A stretch of 11,967 nucleotides of DNA from Cephalothrix spiralis. Lineage: Eukaryota > Nemertea > Palaeonemertea > Archinemertea > Cephalotrichidae. Numbering within the stretch: position 1 is the stretch's first letter; each line of letters starts with the position of its first letter. The stretch lies in NCBI GenBank assembly GCA_032353305.1, contig JAUCNG010345511.1, forward strand, positions 1 to 11,967, read 5' to 3'. Shown here in pieces: positions 1 to 9,900 of the stretch. The notes below the pieces were generated by a model. The model saw only the letters and a list, made by a program, of their open reading frames with translations, searched no databases and was not told the DNA's origin. The position numbers and the translations under genes were made by a program.

Positions 1-781
1 TTAGACAAAATGGTAGAACTTAAGCTATAAGCGCAAGAGGTTGTAGTACAGCTATCTACCTCTTGTTTACTAGAGTATCAACTATACTACTATTCATGAA
101 AAAGGTGACTTCAATTAGCTCTTGCCAGTTCAAGTGTCACATTTTGATATAATTGATTAATAATAACTGTGCCCATGAATTTTTAAAACGATGTTCACTT
201 CTTTTACCGTATTGTCGGTGAATCAAGTTTTAATCAGTGTTATGCGGGACATTCTATCATGCTATATTTCAATTTCAATGTAATTGAAAATGCTTTATTA
301 TGCACTTATCACATACGAGGAATCATATGGGGAATTCTATAATTATTTGTCTAGATTTAATCATCATAGTTATCTATTGATGTAGATTGAAAGCGGCACT
401 GTGCATTTTTTGTATTGAAAAAGTTCTGTGATTTGATTTACCCCTTTAAAATTGGATGTACTTGAATGATTTGTTTGAAAAAATTCAATGTTGTTTCTTT
501 AAAATTGTTTAACACTTTCTCGGTAATCGGATTTAGTACTTGATTAAATCGTGTGGAAAAATTATGTCCCGAAAAAAATGGATTAAGTTGGTTAGTAAAA
601 TTTTTGCTGAAAAATCCGATTCCAAATATTATTTAGTTAGAAACATTTTCTCTCTCTCGATAACTCACTGGATATATTATACTTGATTAATTTGTATTGA
701 AAAATTCGATTTTTGTAATTTGTTCTGTCGAAATGGATTAAATTGTTTTTTAAATTTAAATTCAAAATTTTATTTACATAG
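1..781 (+). other. Upstream intron sequence of ODF2 with degenerate AT-rich repeats
   Basis: I see no exon in this stretch. Because the exon at 782 is internal, the stretch should be intronic at least in its 3' part. It holds a small hairpin near the left edge (34-65, caagagg...cctcttg). From about 410 to 760 it also holds loosely repeated blocks built on ttgtattgaaaaa..ttc and atggattaa. The sequence is otherwise low-complexity AT-rich DNA. Confidence 0.5.
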
Positions 782-988
782 GAGCGGCGCATGTCCTCAA
801 CAGAAACGCAAATGGTTACCAAACAGAAAGAGTTGCTGATGGAAAAACTCGCAGATTTTGAAACCGGAAATCGACATCTACGCCTCCTATTAAGAGAAGC
901 ACATAAACAGGAAGCTGCAAATCTTCGCTTGGCTGATCAACGTGATGTTTTACTCTCAAAACTTGGCGAGGCAGATGAAAATCATGTC
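782..988 (+). CDS. ODF2: ODF2 exon A (first visible exon, internal)
   Basis: The acceptor is tttatttacatAG ending at 781 and the donor is GTAAGT at 989. The 207 nt give 69 codons in phase 0, opening with Glu-Arg-Arg before the Met at 791. That Met aligns with an internal Met of vertebrate ODF2 (RRMSSTE against KQMTCTD), so it should not be taken as the start codon. The exon carries the KQKELLMEKLADFETGNRHL stretch and the LLREAHKQE and LLSKLGEADE segments, which match vertebrate LLREQHCKE and LLKRLAEADS. Confidence 0.88.
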
Positions 989-3900
989 GTAAGTTTAATT
1001 TTACACCCCTTTCTCATATTCCTTATATTGCATGAAAGCTTTATGAAAAAACATGTTTAGAACAAATCTATACAGGGTGGAAATGCTGATTATAAGGCAA
1101 AAAAGAAAAACAAGGAATTAGTCAAATGAAAAAATACGCAAAATCTGTACCTCAAAATCCTGAAAAAGTCGGGGTATCCCAAATTAAGGAGAAAAGAGTC
1201 TGACAAAGTTCACAATTATATAAGCAAAATACATGGTTAGAAACTTGCCGTTTTTTGCAGGTTTTAAAAACAAACCTTATTAAACTCAGGTTTAGATGAC
1301 TCTCCAACTCTTTGATAGACAGTACTGTGGTCGATCACAGTATATTAAAAATACGGGGCGTCATCAGAGGTTACTGATGTAATTTTAACCTTAAATCGCT
1401 GAGATTCCAGGGACCAGGGCTTTACCCAAGGTACCCCCTCCCCCGCTAAATGGTTATCACATAGATATATACCAATGTTCATTTATTCATCTATAGATAC
1501 ATTTTATCCATTTTTAAGTTACTTTTAAAATGGCTAGGATCGGCATACATACGAAATTTGAATTACGAACCTCCTATCAAAGACCTATACCGAAAATTAC
1601 AATTCGTATTAAAAGATGTACGAAAATCCAGAAAATCTTCGTAAGAAAAGTCTGCGGAACCTCGCTTCATAATGTTGAAAATATCTTTGAAAAAATGTGT
1701 TTAAATTCAATGACTTTTCTACTGCTCCTTCTACTTCGAATTCATAATTAGGACCCAAAAACGTATAGTTTTGTTTTGCGTGTTTAAATTTTTTTTAAAG
1801 TTTGATTTAATGAAGGAAAATTTGAAATTCTGCAGCTCTCATGAATATGTTTGATTTAATTTTTTGAATTTTTAATTTCAGAGACTACGAGAATCCCTGC
1901 TGGAAAGAGAAGACATTATATCAGATTTACGCGTACAGCTTGATTCACAAAGGGTATGTTTAATGCTATTTCTATGCTTTGGTAGAAAAAAGGCCTAAGT
2001 CCAAAAATGTACGAAATAGAGTAGACTACTGCGATTATTGTTACTGTAAAAATATCAGTTTGAAAATGTTGGACTCTCCTGCAAAGCAGCAATGGACTTA
2101 ATTTTACGCCTTTTGAAAACAAGGAACGATATTTTATTTTTTTGCGTTTTATGGACTCTTTCATTTTCTAATAAGCCGATTACGTTTTGCAGGGAGAAAA
2201 TGTAGCTCTAGCCAATCTTGGTGATTCATTGGAAGGTAACCGGGCGCATCTTCAAAAGAACCTGCGAAATAAGGAAGGTGACTGTAATCGTATGGCTGTT
2301 CAAATTCGGGTAAGTAGTTACAGTAGGACTCCAAAAATTACTTTCAAAGTGTATTTTTAGTATTCAAACAACTAAAAAACAAGTCCCAATGCCAATCTCG
2401 ATTACTCTTATTATTGTAGGTAAACAAAAAATCCAACAGATTTGCCAGGAGAATGACTAAGTCCTCCCGAATATATTCGATCAGCTAGCAATAATTAATA
2501 GTTTTCCTTGGGCGAAACTAGATGAAATAACGGTACTATTTGGCTATAGAAACGACGACTCGGACAACGCTGTTGGTTTAAATCATATGTTGAGTGTAAT
2601 TAAAAAATACATATTTAGGTGTAAAGTTAAAGAGCAGAAGCCGTGTTCTCTGGGAGCATTGAGATATTTACAATATTACATCAAACTAGACAAATAATCT
2701 GGGCGAGGAGAAGAGACACGGAGGTGGCGGTTACTTAAAGGATTGATATAATATATCTATCCTTTCTGTGGAAGCTGCCTCAGTGTCTCTTGCATTCTTT
2801 AAATGCTGATAGTTCCAACGATCACAGAAAAATTTTCTTTTCTTTTATAAATAAATCCTGAATGAAGTACACCAACATTGTATATATGTGCATTGGAAAA
2901 AATAAAAGTATCAAATTACAAAACAAAGTCCTCCCGAACCCCTTTTTTATTGATTGGTTAACGGATCCGCCGACGAAAATTACGCCGCCGACGAACTTTT
3001 ATTACCATCTTAAAAAATTCTCACGCATCGATTGAAAAAAACATTGAGATGTCCACATATTAAAAAAAATGTTCAATTCAACACTCTGTCACAAAAGATA
3101 ATGTGACGTCAAATCAAACTTCATTTGCCGCAGAAGATAAGTTAGTAAGGATTGTGTGTTTTTCAGCCGCCGTCTGGGTTTTTTGAAAAGCTGATCCGTA
3201 CTCGGTAATACCGGTAGAAACCCGCTTTTTCTACTTGCTTTTAATATAGCCTCGGACCGTTGGAAGAAGGCCGTGCAACATAATGGAAATTCGCATGTCC
3301 ATTTTTACTTTAGCAGCAGGTGTCAGTATAAAATATTGTCAATCAGAATAATGTTCCAAAAGTTATTTTTGGAGAACTGAGAGTATTACCTATCACAACG
3401 TAATGGGTAGAGTGCCATATAGAGTAACAGGACTAGTAATTTCTGCGACTCGTGCGATATTTAAATTTACGAGTGCTAGTAACTTTATATGACATGATAC
3501 CAATGGCGTATAGTCTGTATGGCACACATGACCAACATATATTTAGGAAATGACTACAATATTACCAGGGGGACATTTTTTGGGGGTCGTAGAATATTAC
3601 TAACAAATATCGTTGTTAGTGATATGTGCTAGATTTATAGTGGTCTTAATAATTTCACTTCTTTTTCATAGGGTCTTGAAAGTCAGTTGGCACAAGAAAA
3701 AATAGAAGTCGATCATCTACAAGAACTGCTTGAAACTGCAAAAGAAAAGGCTGAAAAAGATAAGGAGGCTTTGAAAAAGGCTACCAGGTAAATAAAGAAT
3801 AACAAAAATATTATGAATCCCGCGGGTCAAGAATGGTATCGGAAGGAATCGCAAAATTATACATTTTAAATGGGGTTGTTCAGTTGCAAATAAATCAATA

Positions 3901-6900
3901 TTTACCCAGTATAGTGGCTGTATAATTTTCTTGTGTTCCTTCTTGTTATGATTATTCAAATTAAAATTTAGAGAAAAAATAGATTTAAGTGAAAATTGGT
4001 ATCTAGAAGAAAGGGGTCGAAAATATAAAAACTCCTCACTCCCCAGGAATCAATATTGAGAATTTCTATAATTTTGAGACGTTTGAAAAATCATTTCTGT
4101 TGGAGAAATTTTAAAACTGTCTCTCGCGTTTCGCACCTTCCGTGCTCGATATAGATATCTTAATTCTCATTTACAATAGCTTTATTTTGGAAGAGTTGTC
4201 TCGCGACGGATTCCAGTCAAAAAGTTTATTGGAACTGCACTGATTATATTCATTCTCTGCTGAATTTTAAAATAAGATTAAGAATATGAAAACCTTTAAA
4301 AAGTGATGAAAGTCGGGCTACTCATCGTTCATCAAATTAATTTTGAGTAATGCTTAAATTTCTTTGGATCTATAACAAATATTAGGACTTACAATGACCA
4401 TTGACCAAGAGGGCAATGTTTTATTTTATATTTGTAATTTTATTTCAAATATTTACAAAATAGATAAATACCTACCCAAAATTCAAAGAGTAAAAAAGAA
4501 ATGATATTTAAAATAAATAAAAAAAAAACTGTGTATAGCATCGATAAAGTTTTGAAAACCGAAAATTTTACTTAAAATTTTTCTCTTAGTTTTTCATTAG
4601 TGAATCTTGTGTCAGGGCATTTCCTTCGGGATTCCCTTGTCAACCTATTTACATGTATTTAAGTAAGAAAATTATATATTTTGAAGAGTAAAAATTAATT
4701 TTAATTTTGATTCCAGAGTTCAGAAGCAACGCGCCACAAGGAGTGAAGATGCCGTTGATCAACTTAATGCCCAGTTACTTGAAAGAGATACTCAACTTTC
4801 TGAAGTACAAAATCAACTTGATCTAATGAAAGCAAATACCGAAAAAATATCAAGGGAGAAGAATCAATCGCTAAACGATAATGCATCCCTTAGGACGTAA
4901 GTATTATAGGGCGGGGTTTGTGGCAGTCATTCTTGGTAGCTTTTTGGTTACTACATTGTACATGACATTCCGATCCCCCTTCGCTATCTGAATACTTAAT
5001 TGCATTTGCATTCACCCACGCTCCGGTACGATTCAAACTACATCTCATTGAAGCTCTGCTGAGTCAGAATAGGCGCCGCGATTGGTTTACGGTAATCACA
5101 TAGTAATTTTATTAATATTCATTATATTTATCGGTCTTACGTGATAAATATTATAATCGCTCGCTGGTTATCATAGCTTTTCAAGATCGTGCGTGATCGT
5201 CAAATATTTTCACCAAAACAATAGTGTTGATTTTAAAAAAATTCAATGGGATTTGGCTTGAATCGTGCCGGAGTGTTGATGAATATAATATTATTCAGAT
5301 AAACGTAGGGTATCGGAGTGTGTACATGTATGTATGTAGTTGGACTATTTTTTAATAGGCAATTTAATACAAAAAAATTGAATTGAACAAAACTCATATT
5401 TCATCTCTCTAAAAATAACCGATTTTTGAGTCAAGATTAGCGATTCGAGCGGGAGGCTAATGCCCCTTTGTAATTAATTGGATTTCGGTTTGTTTCGTGG
5501 AAAACCCAGCGGCGTTTTATATTGTTTTTCAATGGGCATCTTTTGCGTTAAAGTATTCATTTCTTTTAGATTGTAGACTTAAATGTGATATTTTATTTTT
5601 TCGAACCATTCTAAAATGAATTGATTAAAAATTCCAGGAGAATAGCAGATCTCGAAGTTCGTATGGATACAAATGATGAAAGAAATAAGGCCCAAATCGA
5701 TAACCTGTCATCAAAACTAAATGGAAAAACTAGTGAAACAAGTGGCTTAAAAATGGAAAATGATCGTTTAAAGGTAAATTGCACATTGGAATTCTCATGG
5801 GCCATAGTCCGTTATGCGCATTTGTTACGGATATGATGCAATAGTATATCGTTTTTTAAAGTAATATTTCCCCTGATTAGGACCTTAACAACATTTTACT
5901 TATTAAAATAAAGATCATTTTATAATGTGTTTAAAAAATCGGCTCCAAAAATTAATCAATATTTGTTCGTCAAGGAGTACACAGATTTCAAACAAGACAA
6001 ATTTTTACATTAATAAATGTACCAATAATTGACAATTAGGCTTTTTAGTCAACAACCAAATCAATATGAATAGTTATTTCTTATGTTTAAAACAAAAAAA
6101 GCTTACATTTGTGAATTTTGTAACTTTCGAAACCTGGTACTCTTTTATTACGACGTGACATCATTGAAAACATGTCTGTTTTTTTCCACAAATAAAAGCA
6201 TCTTGATTGTGAAAAAATAAGCTGAGGATGGGGTCCTAATCAGGTGATTTACTTAAAATTATATATTATTGCTTCATATCCCAAAGATCTAATTAAAATA
6301 ATCCTATACCTTGGATGATGCGTAACGAAGTATGGCCTTCTTTTTTGCTTCTACATAGATACACAAGTTTATGGAACACTTACCATATTCAGACATCTGC
6401 ATACCCTTTTTCGACATTCCCGCGATGCTTAAAATCTTAGAGGGTTAAACCTCATCAACCTTCATAAATAATTTCTTAAATAAACTTTGTCGAAAATATA
6501 GATTTTTACAATAATAAGAGCTCCCAAAAGTTCCAAACCCGATTTTCCCTTAGTTAAAATATGGTTATAATTTTAAAAGGGTTTGATCAACTTTTGGGGC
6601 CAGGGCTCAGTGCCAAATATATTTTGATTTTCGCAAGTTGTTAGGTGGCAAAAAGGATGCAGTGTCTGAATAAATTAAATCTGATATTAAACTTGTGTAG
6701 TATTGTATTAGTATTTGATCCTGAAAATAGAAATAGTCCTGGTTTTGCCTATAAAATCAACTTTAAAGACTTAGTTGCGAGTTTTTGATTATCTGCATGC
6801 ACAATTTATTTCCCATTACCAAAAATATCAATTATTAAGATGACAATTTTATAGATTAAAATAATTTATTTACATTTTGATCTGTAGCATGATGAGTGTC

Positions 6901-9900
6901 ATCACATTATCTTGACTGGAGATATATATTTACCCTTTCTTAAGTTGTTATTTCTAATATTTGGAGCCTAGATAGGAACTAAAAAATGGAAGCGATTTGC
7001 CCCTTAATAGTGGGTCCGCGCTATATAATAAAGAATATTTGTAAACATAGTTCTAAATTACAAAATAATTTAATATAGTTAATATTTAATTTTTTTTTTA
7101 ATAAATTGAAACTGAAAATGAGTGTGTTTTTTCTCTCCAGTCGAGATAATAGTTTTTTTCATTAATTTTGCATGATTTGATAATTTTTGCCTTTTCCCCT
7201 CACCAGCAAACAATCGGTGCTATCGAAGACAAATTATCCCAAGCTGAAAATGAAGTGTCACAATTAAAATCTAGCATTCGACAATATGAATCTCTGGTTG
7301 ATGAATATAGATGCCAGGTACGTATATCACTAATTAAGAAAAATTTGCCACTGTCATTTCCATCTAGATTCCCTCGGCTATTACAGGGTTCGTACGCTTC
7401 CTAGATTTCCTGGAAAAAATCAAAATTTCGATTCCAGGCCCTGGATTTCCTGGAAAACAGTTAATAATAAAGTTAAACATTCCTTATCACCAAGGATAAA
7501 ATTATTGTTATACAATTCATTCATCCTTAGACAAACAAATTATTGCATTTTAGTCTGGGGTTATAAAATCGATAAGCTCTTGCATCGTCAAAAAGGTGCA
7601 GTCGGGATAATATCATGTAGTGCTTATAGAGCACACTCAGAACCTATTTTAAAAGAACTCGAACTTTTGAAATTAAATGATCTATTCTATCAACAAAGAC
7701 TAAAATTTTATTACCAATATGAACATAAAATGCTACCTATAGAGATATATTTCCAAAATTTTAAATTAATTACTTCTAAATAAAGATATTCACGAATATG
7801 ACACAAGTATAAAAATAATTTTCACACAAACAAAGTTAATCACGTATTTGCAAATGAATGTACAATGTATTAGAAATGATCTACCACATTTTGTAAATAA
7901 TCTAGATGAAAATGTCAAACTAAAAATACAGACTCATAGGAGTATTAAATTATAAATTATAAGACCAAAAAATTAGAATCTGACAATTTCGTATGTAAAG
8001 GCAAAAATTGTTATTCTTGTATTAAATCTTAAACATCACCAGTTCATCCAAGACACAGAAGGACATATAGTGCAAAAAAAATGATTAACAGTGATTAAAG
8101 GTATTTTTCTGAAATGTCCCCACTTTTTTTTTGTCCTTAATTAGCTAATAATTATAAATGTTCGTAATAACCCTGAATAACTGTAACCTAGATAATTCTT
8201 GAAATTCTTCCTCAGGAGCGCTGCGTACGAACTCTGCAATTTAGTAGTAGAAATAATCAGATTCCCGTTAATAATAACTTCATATGACGTTTTAAACATT
8301 TAGATAATTCTAAGTTTTATAACATGTATACATGTCTTAGTGTAGTGAGTTCACAGCAGTTTGAGATCCACCAAATTGGTAAAAGTTTTAGCAAACAAGT
8401 AATATATTCCTAATTCCCTATCCAAACATAACTGCAACATCTAAGTTATTGTTTTCAATATACTCCTCAGCGTCATCTTTATCCTTATTTGAGAGATTAC
8501 ACTTTTTAAACCGCATGTTCTGTAAGTCATTATCTAAATCCAAAAGAGTGAAAATTCCATCTATTCCAAAGTATGGAGCATTGATAACGTCAATTCTCTT
8601 AAGATGTTTTAAACTGTTGCTCGCTTCTGGATTTTCTACTGTTGTATGAATTACTTTCTCTAAAACATAGTCTGAAAATCCTTCTACAGACTCTAGTGAA
8701 AGGCTTTCTAGTTCTTTACATGCTAGTAAAGTGTTGAAGAGGTAATTGTCATCAATTGAAACTTGGGGCAAAAATGTTTTCAGATCCGATTCATTAATTA
8801 ATAATTCTTCCATAACCAATCTATCTAGTGTCTTTATTTCTAATCGTCGCAAAGGATGGTTTGCAATGAACGTCACTGATTTATTAGTTTTTGATTTTGA
8901 TTTATCCATAAAAAAACCTGTTACACAAAGTTCCTTTAGTAATGGACATGCTTCCAATATTTCGTTTACATCAATCAAAAAATCGAGAGACTTACTAATA
9001 AGTGATAATGATGTCAAGACTTTGGATCGAAAAACACGCACAACATATAATGATTTAGGCCGAACATCAAAATGTAAATGCAGTTTCATCAGTTGTTTCG
9101 ACATAATTAGTAATTCTGTAACACCACATGGTGCATCAAAAAAGCTAGTCAAAGTTAATGGTTCAGGTATAGCATCAACCACTACTGATAAGCTTTTTAA
9201 CTGGTTGAAAATACATATATCCGTAAGATTCTTTCCAGGCAAAATAGAATTCGGATAATCTAATTCTGAGACCAACTCATGTAACATTGTATCTGTTTCA
9301 AGATATTTTAATTTACGCAGTTTTACGTTTGGTTGTGAAAACTTCATTAGAGTATTGTTTAATGGATTATAATCAGAAGATGAATATCTATTAATTTTAT
9401 CTTCATAGAATATAAGGGTATTTAGCCTTGCACAGGAATCATTGATTATTTTAATTAATTCTTCTCTAAATGATTCATTTGATTTAGATGAAAAATACAA
9501 TTTAGTCAGATTTGTTCCTTTTTCTTGTAATATATCTGGCAAAAATTCTTTCGAAAAAATTGTTTCCATTAATTCTTCTAACTTAACTATTCTGAGGTTA
9601 TTTGCTGCGCTTTTTATCAAACTGAAGCAATATTCAACCAAAAAAAATGTATTTTTATCAATAGTCATATCAAAACAACGCATATTACCTATAACACATT
9701 TCAAGAAATAAGCCCTTTGAATAGGGTGAAGTAACGCATAATACAAGTCTTCTCCTACTTCTGACGGAATCCCATTTGGCTCTATCACTGGCTGAGTTAT
9801 CTCCGCGCATATTTGGCAAAAATTCAGTGGATCCCTAACACACTCACAGTCTCGCGATCTATATCCAACATTCGTACATTCCTGACTATCTGCAAAATGT

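Larger units (their letters stand above)
2459..2938. repeat. 13-bp direct repeats flanking the LINE remnant
   Basis: The sequence aagtcctcccgaa occurs at 2459-2471 and again at 2926-2938 and nowhere else that I noticed. The copies are identical and bracket the retrotransposon tail exactly where a target-site duplication belongs. Identity over 13 bp suggests a fairly recent insertion. Confidence 0.75.
2310..3671 (+). other. ODF2 intron 3, host of a retrotransposon tail
   Basis: This 1362-bp intron contains the truncated LINE at about 2459-2938, annotated separately. The 2939-3400 part has no recognisable gene; it includes a repeated gccgacgaa motif near 2969-2996. Inverted repeats lie at 3412-3525, and a perfect 8-bp stem (actaacaa...ttgttagt) lies at 3599-3620. 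Confidence 0.7.

Noticed and set aside
791-1060. Stand-alone 89-residue plus-strand ORF beginning at the Met at 791
   Set aside because: It is exon A of ODF2 read through its donor into the intron. The upstream AG acceptor, in-frame codons before the Met and the alignment of that Met to an internal ODF2 Met all argue against a start here.
1530-1751. 73-residue plus-strand ORF in intron 1
   Set aside because: It has no family resemblance, a composition like the surrounding intron and no supporting splice or start context.
1916-2164. 82-residue minus-strand ORF with hydrophobic stretches
   Set aside because: It overlaps exon B antisense and AT-rich intron; the apparent hydrophobicity follows from A/T-rich codons.
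2461-2697. Extra ODF2 exon in intron 3
   Set aside because: The frame is open and sense-oriented, but it ends in a stop, lacks splice sites, is not coiled coil and matches a LINE C-terminus.
3717-3959. 80-residue minus-strand ORF
   Set aside because: It is a shadow of exon D and the following intron, with no recognisable motif.
5611-5805. 64-residue minus-strand ORF opposite exon F
   Set aside because: The plus-strand frame matches ODF2 with correct splice sites, so the minus-strand frame is incidental.
5856-6256. Firm assignment of the intron 6 element to piggyBac
   Set aside because: TTAA flanks are present, but the termini lack the usual CCC start and TTAA is frequent in this AT-rich DNA.
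8746-9258. 170-residue plus-strand ORF opposite the nested LRR gene
   Set aside because: It begins at a TTG and runs opposite a 541-codon minus-strand frame with clear LRR periodicity; it is an antisense shadow.
8418-9788. Nested gene starting at 9788
   Set aside because: The codon there is GTG, not ATG, and the frame remains open upstream to 10043 with a Cys/His-rich segment. An animal gene would more plausibly start at the ATG at 10082.
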